64,000 nucleotides of DNA. Source: Streptomyces ficellus (GTDB taxonomy: Bacteria; Actinomycetota; Actinomycetes; Streptomycetales; Streptomycetaceae). Location of the stretch: contig NZ_JAUEPL010000013.1 in the NCBI RefSeq assembly GCF_030406405.1, positions 54,321-118,320 on the forward strand, written 5' to 3'. Positions 35,480-44,233 of this stretch are shown piece after piece. Made by a program: the position numbers and the translations under genes. Each line of letters opens with the position of its first letter. The first letter of the stretch is position 1. The notes below the pieces were generated by a model. The model was not told where the DNA came from. It did not search any database and worked only from the letters and a program-made list of their open reading frames with translations.

Positions 35480-36709
35480 ATGACGACAGATTTACGAGTG
35501 CTCCGGCCCGACGAATGGGACCGCTGGTATGGGCAGTTGGAGCTCGCCTTCGGGGGCGTCCCCGAGGCCCCGGAGGAGCGTGCCCTGTGGGAGGCGCTGA
35601 CCGAGTACGAGCGCTCGCTGGGCGTCTGGGACGGCGACAGGTGCGTCGGTACGGCGGGCGCGTTCACCTTCCGGCTGTCCGTGCCGGGCGGCGCGCTGGT
35701 GCCCGCGGCGGGGGTGACGATGGTGAGCGTGGCGCCGACGCACCGCAGGCGGGGCGTGCTGACCTCGATGATGCGGCGCCAGCTCGATGACGTACGCGCG
35801 TGGGGTGAGCCGCTGGCCGTGCTGACGGCGTCGGAGCCGGACATTTACGGGCGGTTCGGTTACGGCGCCGCGACGCGGCAGTTGCGCGCGGAGATCGACA
35901 CCGATCGGGTGCGGCTGTCCGTCCCGCCCGGTACGGATGACGTAGCGCTACGGCTCGCCGCGCCCGCCGACGTGAGCGCCGTGTGCGAGGCGGTGTACGC
36001 GCGGCTGGTGCCCGAGCGGCCGGGGATGCTCGCCCGGATGCCGGGCTGGGAACGGCTCCCCCTGCTGGACCCTCCGGCCGAGCGGGATGGCGCGTCGCCG
36101 CTGCAGTGCGTGCTGGCCGAACGGGACGGCGAGGTCACGGGTTACGCCCTCTACAGCACCAAGCCCCAGTGGGACAGCCAGGTCCCGCGCGGCACGGTGC
36201 TGCTGCGCGGCCTCGGGGCCCTGGACCCGGCGTCGTACGCGGCACTGTGGCGGTTCCTGTGCGGCCTGGACCTGATGTCGGTGATCCAGGTGGTGAACCG
36301 CCCGGTGGACGACGCCTGGCAGCACCTGGTCTCCGACATCCGGCGCTGCCGGACGCGCGTGCAGGACGGGCTGTACGTACGGCTGGTCGACCTGGGCGCG
36401 GCGCTGGAGGCGCGCACGTACCAGACGCCGCTGGACGTGGTGCTGGACGTGGAGGACGCGTTCTGCCCCTGGAACGCGGGGCGTTGGCGGCTGGCCGGCG
36501 ACCAGAAGGGCGCCCAGTGCTCGCGTACGGACGAGCCGGCCGACCTGGCGCTGTCGGTACGGGAGTTGGGCGCGGCGTACCTGGGCGGCGTGTCCCTGGC
36601 GTCCCTCGCCGCCGCCGGGCGCGTCCGTGAACTGCGGCAGGGCGCCCTGGCCGAAGCCTCGGTGGCCTTCGGCTCCCCGGTGGCGCCGTGGCTGCCTCAC
36701 GGCTTCTGA
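35480..36709 (+). CDS. Eis-like GNAT N-acetyltransferase
   Basis: 409 residues, the usual length of the Eis family, which acetylates amines including aminoglycosides in mycobacteria. N-terminal GNAT domain with the acetyl-CoA loop VSVAPTHRRRGVLTSMM, and IYGRFGYGAAT where the family's catalytic Tyr lies. A second GNAT-like domain and an SCP2-like C-terminal domain follow. The chain ends in a bare Phe (LPHGF), matching the Eis feature that the C-terminal carboxylate acts as base. Start ATG 35480. The 3' end overlaps the convergent Nei-like gene by 13 bp. Confidence 0.88.
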   Translation: MTTDLRVLRPDEWDRWYGQLELAFGGVPEAPEERALWEALTEYERSLGVWDGDRCVGTAGAFTFRLSVPGGALVPAAGVTMVSVAPTHRRRGVLTSMMRRQLDDVRAWGEPLAVLTASEPDIYGRFGYGAATRQLRAEIDTDRVRLSVPPGTDDVALRLAAPADVSAVCEAVYARLVPERPGMLARMPGWERLPLLDPPAERDGASPLQCVLAERDGEVTGYALYSTKPQWDSQVPRGTVLLRGLGALDPASYAALWRFLCGLDLMSVIQVVNRPVDDAWQHLVSDIRRCRTRVQDGLYVRLVDLGAALEARTYQTPLDVVLDVEDAFCPWNAGRWRLAGDQKGAQCSRTDEPADLALSVRELGAAYLGGVSLASLAAAGRVRELRQGALAEASVAFGSPVAPWLPHGF

Positions 36710-37506
36710 CAGCCGGGGCACCAGAAGAGGTTGCGGGCGGCGAGACCGGCGGTGCGGATCTCGCCGCCACAGATGTGGCAGGGCATGGTCGCCCTGCGGT
36801 AGACGTACACCTCTCCGCCGTGGTCGTCCACGCGCGGCGGGCGGCCCATCGCCTCCGGGGTGTGCTCGGGGCGGACGGTGTCGATGCGGTTGTGGCGTAC
36901 CCCTTCACGCATGAGCGCCACGAGGTCGGCCCACATCGCGGCCCACTCCGCCTCGGTGAGGTCCTTCCCCGCCCGGTACGGATCGATGCCGTGCCGGAAA
37001 AGCACCTCGGCGCGGTAGACGTTGCCGACGCCCGCGATGACCTTCTGGTCCATCAGCAGGGCGGCGATGCTGGTGCGCGACCGCGAGATCCGCCGCCACG
37101 CCCTGTCGGGGTCGTCCCCGTCCCGCAGCGGATCGGGCCCGAGCCGCTGGTGTATCGCCCGCTTCTCCGGCTCGGTGATCAGGGCGCAGGCGGTGGGCCC
37201 GCGCAGGTCGGCGTAGTGCTCACCGCCGAGCAGGCGCAGCCGTACGGTCTGCGCCGGCGGCGGCGCCGGAGCCGTACCGAAGCCGAGCTTGCCGAAGAGC
37301 CCGAGGTGGATGTGGACCCAGCCGGTGTCCCCGAAACCGAGGAACAGGTGCTTGCCGTGCGCGTCGACCGCGTCGAGCACCTGCCCGTCGAGCAGGGCGG
37401 CGCTGTCGGAGAACGTGCCCTGCGGGCTGCTGACGCGCAGCGCGCGGCCGCCGAAGCGGGCGAGGTGGTCCTCGGCGAGGCGGTGAATCGTATGCCCTTC
37501 GGGCAC
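36697..37506 (-). CDS. Fpg/Nei family DNA glycosylase (endonuclease VIII-like)
   Basis: 269 residues, base-excision repair glycosylase/lyase. The mature N-terminus begins PEGHTIHR, giving catalytic Pro2 and Glu3; the helix-two-turn-helix region is DQKVIAGVGNVYRAEVLF, and the C-terminal zinc finger is CHICGGEI ... FWCPGCQKP. Start is GTG 37506 with AAGGAGA about 8 nt upstream; the much longer open frame upstream is repeat-derived shadow. PEGHTIHR is closer to endonuclease VIII-like enzymes (Nei/Nei2) than to MutM. Confidence 0.93.
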   Translation of the reverse strand: MPEGHTIHRLAEDHLARFGGRALRVSSPQGTFSDSAALLDGQVLDAVDAHGKHLFLGFGDTGWVHIHLGLFGKLGFGTAPAPPPAQTVRLRLLGGEHYADLRGPTACALITEPEKRAIHQRLGPDPLRDGDDPDRAWRRISRSRTSIAALLMDQKVIAGVGNVYRAEVLFRHGIDPYRAGKDLTEAEWAAMWADLVALMREGVRHNRIDTVRPEHTPEAMGRPPRVDDHGGEVYVYRRATMPCHICGGEIRTAGLAARNLFWCPGCQKP

Positions 37507-38070
37507 GGCTGGCTCTCCTTCCGGGGGCGGGTTCGTCTCCCCACCCCGCCCCTTCCCGAACCCGGGGGCTGACGCCCCCGGACCCCCTGACGTCTCGGGG
37601 GCTGACGCCCCCACACCCCAAACGCGGCAGCTCCACGCCGCGACACCCGGCCCACCCCCGGCAGACCGCACAAGACGGGGCCGTACAGGCAGGAGACCGG
37701 CATGACCACGGGCCGCACCCGACCGACGGCGCAGGGCGGGGCCGTACAGGCAAAAGTCCCGCACCCGGCGGACGGCCGGGGTGGGGCCGTGCAGGGTCGT
37801 CCCCGCAGGGGATGGCGGCGAGGCAGGGGCTCCTCACCAGGAGACCCAAGGCCGCCGGCCCCGAGGAGACGAGCCCGGAGGGGCCCCGCCCCACCCCCAC
37901 CGGCCGCGCCGCCCGGGGCGCAGGCCCGGAGGGGGCCGCGCACCCACCGGCGCACACCTCCCGTCCCGCACGCCCGGAAGGGGCCGCGCCACGTACGGGC
38001 TTCGCCCCCCACCCACCGACGCAGACCGCCCGGCCCGCGGGCCCGGCGGGGCCCCGCCCAACCGGAGGGG
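37507..38070. repeat. Repeat-rich 560-bp intergenic region
   Basis: No gene. Three families of short repeats are visible: GGGGGCTGACGCCCCC twice (about 37563-37578 and 37595-37612), GGGGCCGTACAGGCA twice plus a degenerate copy (37677-37691, 37738-37752, 37783-37795), and GCCCGG-A/C-GGGGCC-type units four times (near 37873, 37924, 37972 and 38041). The open frames crossing it on both strands are composition artefacts. Confidence 0.7.
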
Positions 38071-38559
38071 TCAGTCCTGCTGGGGGTGGTGCGGGGGGAT
38101 CGGGGGGAGCTCGCCGGTCGTCTCGTACGCCGTCAGCATCTCGATGCGCCGCGTGTGACGTTCCTCACCGGAGTAAGGGGTGTTGAGGAAGATCTCGACG
38201 AACTTGGTGGACTCCTCCAGGGAGTGCATCCGCCCACCGATCGCGATGACGTTGGCGTCATTGTGCTCACGGCCGAGCGCCGCGGTCTGCTCGCTCCAGG
38301 CCAGCGCCGCACGGACGCCCTTCACCTTGTTCGCGGCGATCTGCTCGCCGTTGCCGGAGCCGCCGATGACGATGCCGAGGCTGCCGGCGTCCGCCGCCGT
38401 CTTCTCCGCGGCGCGGAGGCAGAACGGCGGGTAGTCGTCCTGGGCGTCGTAGATGTGGGGACCGCAGTCCACGGGCTCGTGGCCATGGGCCTTGAGCCAC
38501 TCGACGAGGTGGTTCTTGAGTTCGAAGCCGGCATGGTCGGAGCCGAGGTACACGCGCAT
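38071..38559 (-). CDS. rpiB: Ribose-5-phosphate isomerase B
   Basis: 162 residues, RpiB/LacAB fold, interconverting ribose 5-phosphate and ribulose 5-phosphate. N-terminal MRVYLGSDHAGFELK with the family DHAG block, GIVIGGSGNGEQIAANKVKG (Ser of the anion hole; the Cys of the E. coli type is Ser here, as in actinobacteria), and NDANVIAIGGRM. ATG at 38559. Divergent from the permease gene. Confidence 0.94.
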   Translation of the reverse strand: MRVYLGSDHAGFELKNHLVEWLKAHGHEPVDCGPHIYDAQDDYPPFCLRAAEKTAADAGSLGIVIGGSGNGEQIAANKVKGVRAALAWSEQTAALGREHNDANVIAIGGRMHSLEESTKFVEIFLNTPYSGEERHTRRIEMLTAYETTGELPPIPPHHPQQD

Positions 38560-38720
38560 GGGTCCGAGTGTGGCATGCGACCCGCCGGGTAGCGGTCAGC
38601 GGGTCGGCACCATCGCCCCGCGTATCACGATCCGAAATAGGGTCTTCCGGCCTCTCCACGTCTCGGGTTTCAATGCACGGGCTCGTAACCCGAGTGCCCT
38701 ACAGACGTAAGGATTCGTCC
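38560..38720 (+). promoter_or_regulatory. Leader region of the first amino-acid permease gene
   Basis: TAGGGT at 38638-38643 is a likely -10 box. The resulting ~70-nt leader contains CTCGGGTT (38662-38669) paired with AACCCGAG (38687-38694), a hairpin upstream of AAGGAT (38709-38714) and ATG 38721. I do not recognise a known riboswitch. Confidence 0.4.
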
Positions 38721-40169
38721 ATGACTACGCAGTCGACCCTGCCGAAGGAAGGCGAAGAGACCGGAGAACCCGGTATTTCGCAGCCCTCGGACGGCGGCCT
38801 CAAGGCCGGGCTGAAGAACCGCCACCTTTCCATGATCGCCATCGGCGGAGTGATCGGCGCCGGCCTGTTCGTCGGCTCCGGTGCCGGTATCGCCGCCGCC
38901 GGCCCAGCCATTTTGCTGTCGTACGCGCTCGTGGGCGTGCTGGTCGTGTTCGTGATGCGGATGCTCGGCGAGATGGCCGCGGCCCGGCCGACGTCCGGTT
39001 CGTTCTCCACGTACGCGGACCAGGCGCTCGGCCGCTGGGCCGGCTTCTCGATCGGCTGGCTCTACTGGTTCTTCTGGGTCGTCGTGCTGGCGGTCGAGGC
39101 GACCGCCGGGGCCGAGATCCTGGAGCACTGGATACCGGCCGTCCCGCAGTGGGCGTGGGCCCTGCTCGTGATGGTCGTGCTGACGGCGACGAACCTGGCG
39201 TCGGTGTCGTCGTACGGCGAGTTCGAGTTCTGGTTCGCCGGGATCAAGGTCGTGGCGATCGCCGCGTTCGTGGTCGTAGGTCTGCTCGCCGTGTTCGGCT
39301 TCCTGCCCGGTTCGGACAATCCGGGCGCCGGGTTCGCGCATCTGACGGACAGCGGCGGGTTCTTCCCGATGGGCGCCGGGGCAATCCTCACCGGTGTGCT
39401 GATGGTCGTGTTCTCGTTCATGGGCAGCGAGATCGTGACGCTGGCCGCGGGTGAGTCCGAGGATCCGCAGCGGGCCGTCACCAAGGCGACGAACAGCGTG
39501 ATCTGGCGGATCGCGGTGTTCTACCTCGGTTCCATCTTCGTCGTCATCACGCTGCTGCCCTGGAACGACAAGGCGATCACCGAGGACGGCTCGTACGTCG
39601 CGGCCCTGAACTCCATCGGCATCCCCAACGCGGGGACGGTCATGGAGGTCATCGTGCTGACCGCCGTGCTGTCGTGCCTCAACTCGGGCCTCTACACCGC
39701 CTCGCGGATGGCCTTCTCGCTCGGGCAGCGCGGTGACGCGCCGAAGTCGTTCGCGCGGACGAACGAGCGGGGTGTGCCGAGGACGGCGATCCTGGCGTCG
39801 GTGCTCTTCGGCTTCCTGGCCGTCTTCTTCAACTACGAGTGGCCCGACACCGTCTTCGAGTTCCTGCTGAACTCCTCCGGCGCGGTCGCCCTGTTCGTGT
39901 GGCTGGTCATCTGCTGCACGCAGCTGCGGATGCGCGGGATCATCCTGCGCGAGACGCCGGAGAAGCTCGTCGTGCGGATGTGGCTCTTCCCGTACCTGAC
40001 GTGGGCCACCATCGGCATGATCACGTTCGTGCTCGCGTACATGGTCTACAAGGGCGGGGACGTACGCCAGCAGGTGGTGCTGTCGCTGCTGGTGGCGGCG
40101 GTGGTCGTGGCCATCGCCGTGGTCCGTGACAGCCTGCGCAAGAAGAGCCTGGCCGCACCCGTCAAGTAA
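38721..40169 (+). CDS. Amino-acid permease (APC superfamily, AAT family), copy 1
   Basis: 482 residues, about 12 membrane helices. Opens the membrane domain with the APC signature GGVIGAGLFVGSGAG, then ILLSYALVGVLVVFVMRMLGEM and YGEFEFWFAGIKV. Belongs with GABA/aromatic/Asn permeases (GabP, AnsP); the substrate cannot be assigned. ATG 38721 with AAGGAT upstream. One of three paralogues in this 5.4-kb stretch. Confidence 0.92.
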   Translation: MTTQSTLPKEGEETGEPGISQPSDGGLKAGLKNRHLSMIAIGGVIGAGLFVGSGAGIAAAGPAILLSYALVGVLVVFVMRMLGEMAAARPTSGSFSTYADQALGRWAGFSIGWLYWFFWVVVLAVEATAGAEILEHWIPAVPQWAWALLVMVVLTATNLASVSSYGEFEFWFAGIKVVAIAAFVVVGLLAVFGFLPGSDNPGAGFAHLTDSGGFFPMGAGAILTGVLMVVFSFMGSEIVTLAAGESEDPQRAVTKATNSVIWRIAVFYLGSIFVVITLLPWNDKAITEDGSYVAALNSIGIPNAGTVMEVIVLTAVLSCLNSGLYTASRMAFSLGQRGDAPKSFARTNERGVPRTAILASVLFGFLAVFFNYEWPDTVFEFLLNSSGAVALFVWLVICCTQLRMRGIILRETPEKLVVRMWLFPYLTWATIGMITFVLAYMVYKGGDVRQQVVLSLLVAAVVVAIAVVRDSLRKKSLAAPVK

Positions 40170-40185
40170 CCGGCACCCGCTGCCC

Positions 40186-40244
40186 ACACGCCGAAAGGCT
40201 CTCCGTACCCGGGGATGACCGGGAACGGAGAGCCTTTCGCGTGT
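40186..40244. terminator. Bidirectional terminator between permease 1 and bioY
   Basis: CGAAAGGCTCTCCGT (40192-40206) pairs perfectly with 40225-40239, with outer ACACG/CGTGT pairs; lies between convergent stops. Confidence 0.85.
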
Positions 40245-40280
40245 ACGCGACGACGTGTACGCGCCGAAGGGCGTCGGCCG

Positions 40281-40865
40281 TCAGCCCTTCCGGCCGATGA
40301 GCTTCCAGGCGGTGGGCAGCGCGCCCATCGCCAGCGCCGCCTTCAGGGCGTCACCGATCAGGAACGGCGTCAGCCCCGCGGCCACCGCCTGCGGCAGCGT
40401 CATGCCGGTCGCCAGGGCCAGGTACGGCACGCCGACCGCGTAGATGATCAGCGAACCGAGCGCCATGGTGCCCGCCATGCGCGCGACGGAGCGGTCGGCG
40501 CCGCGCCGCGCGAGGGCACCGACGACGGTCGCGGCGAGCAGCATGCCGAGGATGTAGCCGAAGGACGGCATCGCGTACCCGGAGGAGCCCTGGGCGAACC
40601 AGGGCATGCCGGCCACGCCCGCCACCGCGTACAGGGCGAGGGACAGGAAGCCGCGGCGGGCGCCGAGGGCCGTGCCGACGAGCAGGGCCGCGAAGGTCTG
40701 GCCGGAGACCGGGACGGGCGAGCCGGGGATCGGCACCGCGATCTGGGCGGCGATGCCGGTGAGCGCGGCGCCGCCGGCGACGAGCGCGATGTCGCGCACA
40801 CGGCTGGATGGCAGGAGGTCGGCCAGGACCACTCCGGTACGGGCGGGGGCGGCGGCGGTGCTCAT
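40281..40865 (-). CDS. bioY: Biotin transporter BioY
   Basis: 194 residues, about six membrane helices. S-component of a biotin ECF transporter: conserved IAAQIAVPIPGSPVPVSGQTF and ALLVGTALGARRGFLSLALY, then GYILGMLLAA. No EcfA/EcfT genes are adjacent, so it must use a shared energizing module or act alone. Start ATG 40865 with GGAG just upstream. On the minus strand TACGGT about 45 bp upstream is a possible -10 box. Lies between permease genes with no obvious functional link. Confidence 0.93.
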   Translation of the reverse strand: MSTAAAPARTGVVLADLLPSSRVRDIALVAGGAALTGIAAQIAVPIPGSPVPVSGQTFAALLVGTALGARRGFLSLALYAVAGVAGMPWFAQGSSGYAMPSFGYILGMLLAATVVGALARRGADRSVARMAGTMALGSLIIYAVGVPYLALATGMTLPQAVAAGLTPFLIGDALKAALAMGALPTAWKLIGRKG

Positions 40866-41116
40866 CGGGACTCCGGCGGGGGTGAGGGCAGTTCGAACAG
40901 GCTGACCGTAGCCCACGAGTGAACGACCGATCACCGTCCGCCGACCACAAAGCGGCTGACGGCCCGTTGGTGGGGTTCGCACAAAGCCCCCGCCATATGC
41001 CCTGGCGGGCGTGATACGCGTCACTGGGCAGTCCGTGTGGAGGGTCCCTTTTGCGCCGGGGGCCGGTCTGCGGAGAGACTGTGGGGTCCTTCCAAACACC
41101 TGAGAGTACGAGCGCC

Positions 41117-42514
41117 ATGCACGACGCCCCTCCCACGGCCACTCCCCCGCCACTCGCGCCGGAGCCCGAGCCCCTGTCGCACGGGCTGAAGCAGCGGCAC
41201 CTGACGATGCTCGGGCTGGGCGGGGTGATCGGCGCGGGGCTGTTCGTGGGCTCGGGCGCCGGGATCGCGGTCGCGGGGCCGGGGATCGTCCTGTCGTATC
41301 TGATCGCGGGCGCGCTCGCGATGCTGATCATGCGGATGCTCGGTGAGATGTCGGCGGCGATGCCCGCGTCGGGCGCCTTCTCCGTGCACGCGGAGCGGGC
41401 GCTGGGCCGGTGGGCCGGGTTCTCCGTCGGCTGGCTGTACTGGTTCCTGCTGGTCGTCGTGCTGGCGGTGGAGGCGACGGGCGCGGCGCGGATCGCGAAC
41501 GGCTGGGTGCCGGGGATCGCCCAATGGGCGTGGGTGCTGATCTTCATGGTGGTGTTCACGGCCGCCAACCTGGCGGCCGTGAAGAACTTCGGTGAGTTCG
41601 AGTTCTGGTTCGCGGGGCTGAAGGTGGGGGCGATCGTCCTCTTCCTCGCTCTCGGCGTGGCCGCGATCGCCGGGTGGCTGCCGGACACCGATCCGGTCGG
41701 GATGGCGAACCTGACCGGGCACGGCGGCTTCCTGCCGAACGGCTGGGACGGGGTGGTCTCCGGGGTGCTGGCGGTCGTCTTCGCGTTCGGCGGTCTTGAG
41801 GTGGTGACGATCGCCGCCGCCGAGTCGCGGGACCCCGCCCGCAATGTCGCCCGTGCGGTGCGCAGCGCGGTGTGGCGGATTCTGTTCTTCTACGTCGGTT
41901 CGATGCTGGTCATCGTGACGCTGCTGCCGTGGACGGCGCCGGCGCCGGGGCAGAGCCCGTACGTGGCCGTGCTCGACGCGATCGGTGTGCCGTCGGCCGG
42001 TCAGATCATGAACGTCGTCATCTTCGTGGCGCTGCTGTCGGCGCTGAACGCGAACCTGTACGGCTCGTCCCGGATGGTCTTCTCGCTCGCGGAGCGGGGC
42101 GAGGCGCCGAAGGGGCTGCTCGCGGTGTCGGGCGGCGGGGTGCCGCGGCGGGCGGTGCTGGCGTCGGTGGCCTTCGGCTTCGTCTCCGTACTGCTCAATC
42201 TGAAGTGGCCCGAGTCGGTCTTCCTGTACATGCTGAACGCGGTCGGCGCGGTGCTGCTGTTCGTGTGGAGCCTGATCGCGGTGTCGCAGTTGCGGCTGCG
42301 GCGGCGGATCGAGCGCGAGGCGCCGTCGCTGCTGACCCTGCGGATGTGGGGCTTCCCCTGGCTGACGTGGGCCGCGCTGGCGGCGATGGCGGCGGTGCTG
42401 GTGCTGATGCTGCTCGACGAGGGTTCGCGGCCGCAGGTGCTGTGGTCAGGGGCGGCGACCGGGGCGGTTGTGGCGGTGGCCTGGGTACGGGAGTGGCGCG
42501 CGCGCTCCGTGTGA
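41117..42514 (+). CDS. Amino-acid permease (AAT family), copy 2
   Basis: 465 residues, ~12 helices. Same signature as copy 1 (GGVIGAGLFVGSGAGIAV) and NFGEFEFWFAGLKVGAIV, closest by eye to copy 3 (ANLAAVKNFGEFEFWFA shared). Start ATG 41117; the longer frame from 41051 has no ribosome site. Substrate unknown. Confidence 0.92.
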   Translation: MHDAPPTATPPPLAPEPEPLSHGLKQRHLTMLGLGGVIGAGLFVGSGAGIAVAGPGIVLSYLIAGALAMLIMRMLGEMSAAMPASGAFSVHAERALGRWAGFSVGWLYWFLLVVVLAVEATGAARIANGWVPGIAQWAWVLIFMVVFTAANLAAVKNFGEFEFWFAGLKVGAIVLFLALGVAAIAGWLPDTDPVGMANLTGHGGFLPNGWDGVVSGVLAVVFAFGGLEVVTIAAAESRDPARNVARAVRSAVWRILFFYVGSMLVIVTLLPWTAPAPGQSPYVAVLDAIGVPSAGQIMNVVIFVALLSALNANLYGSSRMVFSLAERGEAPKGLLAVSGGGVPRRAVLASVAFGFVSVLLNLKWPESVFLYMLNAVGAVLLFVWSLIAVSQLRLRRRIEREAPSLLTLRMWGFPWLTWAALAAMAAVLVLMLLDEGSRPQVLWSGAATGAVVAVAWVREWRARSV

Positions 42515-42533
42515 TGATTCCGTGTACGATTCT

Positions 42534-42546
42534 TCACATTGTGTGA
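42534..42546. promoter_or_regulatory. TCACA-TTG-TGTGA inverted repeat before permease 3
   Basis: Perfect 5-bp arms around 3 bases, 122 bp before the permease 3 start and next to TATAGC, a possible -10 box near 42560. A candidate transcription-factor site; regulator unknown. Confidence 0.4.
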
Positions 42547-42668
42547 GCACGGTGTCCGTATAGCGGGCGGTTGTTCCCTGTCAGCGGTGCGCCCGCCCAG
42601 ACTGTGGGCCGCGCCCAGGCTCTTGGGCCGCACCGCACCCCGTCTCAGCTACTGAACAGGGCACGCCC

Positions 42669-44099
42669 ATGTCTCGGACCACCGCGCCCGTCGACTCGAC
42701 GCCCGGCGACTCGACGCCTGTCGACTCGCCGACGACCGCCGACGCGCCGCTTACGCACGGACTCAAACAGCGCCACCTGTCGATGATCGCCCTCGGCGGC
42801 GTCATCGGAGCCGGGCTGTTCGTCGGCTCGGGCAAGGCCATCGCGGCCGCGGGCCCGTCGATCATTCTCGCGTACGCGATATCCGGCGCGCTCGTCATGC
42901 TCGTGATGCGCATGCTGGGCGAGATGGCGGCGGCGAACCCGGCCTCCGGTTCGTTCTCCGTGCACGCCGAGCGGGCCATCGGCCCGTGGGCGGGGTTCAC
43001 GGCCGGCTGGTCCTTCTGGTTCCTGATGTGCGTGGCCGTCGGCCTGGAGGGCATGGGCGCCGCCGCGATCATGAGCAGCTGGCTCCCGGGGACCCCCGAA
43101 TGGGCCTGGGTGGCGCTGTTCATGGTGATGTTCTGCGGTACGAACCTCGCGGCCGTGAAGAACTTCGGCGAGTTCGAGTTCTGGTTCGCCGCGCTCAAGG
43201 TCGGCGCGATCGTCCTCTTCCTCGGCATCGGCGTGCTGGCCATCGCCGGCGTCCTGCCCGGCACCGACTCCCCCGGCCTGGGCAACCTCACCGGCCACGG
43301 CGGCTTCATGCCCCAGGGCACCGAGGGCCTGATCGTCGGGCTGCTCGCCTCCGTCTTCGCGTACGGCGGCCTGGAGACCGTCACCATCGCCGCCGCCGAG
43401 TCCGAGCACCCGGTCAAGGGGGTCGCGAAGGCCGTGCGCACGGCGATGTGGCGGATCGCGATCTTCTACGTCGGTTCGATGGCCGTCGTCGTCACGCTGC
43501 TGCCCTGGACGCACGAGTCGGTCGTCGCCAAGGGCCCGTACGTGGCCACACTGGACTTCCTGGGCATCCCGGCCGCCGGCCAGATCATGAACGTGGTCGT
43601 GCTGGTCGCCCTGCTCTCGGCGATGAACGCCAACATCTACGGCGCCTCCCGCATGGCCTGCTCGCTGGTGGCCCGCGGCCAGGGCCCCAAGGCGCTGGGC
43701 ACGATCTCCGGCGGGGTGCCGCGCGTGGCCGTGCTGACGTCGTCCGTCTTCGGCTTCGTGTGCGTGGTGCTCAGCTACTGGCGGCCCAACGACATCTTCG
43801 CGTGGCTGCTCAACATGATCGGCGCGATCATCCTGGTGGTGTGGTTCTTCATCGCCGTCTCGCAGCTGCTGCTGCGCCGCCGGCTGGAGCGTGAGGCGCC
43901 CGAGAAGCTGGTCGTGCGGATGTGGCTGTACCCGTACCTGACGTGGGTGGCGCTGGCCGGCATGACCGCGGTCTTCGTGCTCATGGCGCGGGAGGCGGAC
44001 ACCCGTCTCCAGCTGTACTACACGGGCGGTCTGACGCTGGTGCTCGCCGTCGTCGGCATCCTCCGCCAGAAGCTGGCGGCCGGGAAGACCGCCGCCTGA
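42669..44099 (+). CDS. Amino-acid permease (AAT family), copy 3
   Basis: 476 residues, ~12 helices, opening GGVIGAGLFVGSGKAIAAAG, with Lys in place of the Ala-Gly of the other two copies. FEFWFAALKVGAIVLF and MLGEMAAANPASGSFSVHAERA are shared. The N-terminus (TPGDSTPVDSPTTAD) is an Asp/Ser/Thr-rich repeat. ATG 42669. Separated from copy 2 by 154 bp holding an operator-like palindrome, so probably regulated independently. Confidence 0.92.
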   Translation: MSRTTAPVDSTPGDSTPVDSPTTADAPLTHGLKQRHLSMIALGGVIGAGLFVGSGKAIAAAGPSIILAYAISGALVMLVMRMLGEMAAANPASGSFSVHAERAIGPWAGFTAGWSFWFLMCVAVGLEGMGAAAIMSSWLPGTPEWAWVALFMVMFCGTNLAAVKNFGEFEFWFAALKVGAIVLFLGIGVLAIAGVLPGTDSPGLGNLTGHGGFMPQGTEGLIVGLLASVFAYGGLETVTIAAAESEHPVKGVAKAVRTAMWRIAIFYVGSMAVVVTLLPWTHESVVAKGPYVATLDFLGIPAAGQIMNVVVLVALLSAMNANIYGASRMACSLVARGQGPKALGTISGGVPRVAVLTSSVFGFVCVVLSYWRPNDIFAWLLNMIGAIILVVWFFIAVSQLLLRRRLEREAPEKLVVRMWLYPYLTWVALAGMTAVFVLMAREADTRLQLYYTGGLTLVLAVVGILRQKLAAGKTAA

Positions 44100-44115
44100 C
44101 GCGAGCGACAAGGGT

Positions 44116-44144
44116 GGGCCCCGGCGCGTCACGCGCCGGGGCCC
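44116..44144 (+). terminator. Terminator of permease 3
   Basis: GGGCCCCGGCGCGT (44116-44129) and its perfect complement (44131-44144), followed by CTCCTTT, 16 bp after the stop. Confidence 0.8.
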
Positions 44145-44233
44145 GCTCCTTTCGCGGTACGGGAGGTGAAAACCACCCGCACGGGGCGTGAAGTCGCCTG
44201 GGCGCGCCCCTCCCGGCCGCCTACGGTCCGCCC

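Noticed and set aside
37563..38050. CRISPR-like array
   Set aside because: Repeats are short, imperfect and irregularly spaced, and no cas genes occur in the window.
37179..38592. Several long open frames on both strands in the repeat gap
   Set aside because: They cross repeats, have no ribosome sites, and consist of Pro/Arg/Gly/Ala strings; treated as composition artefacts.
40866..41116. Riboswitch or BioQ/BirA operator in the bioY upstream region
   Set aside because: No known biotin regulator motif found; GTTCGAAC (8 bp) alone is too short and common to call.
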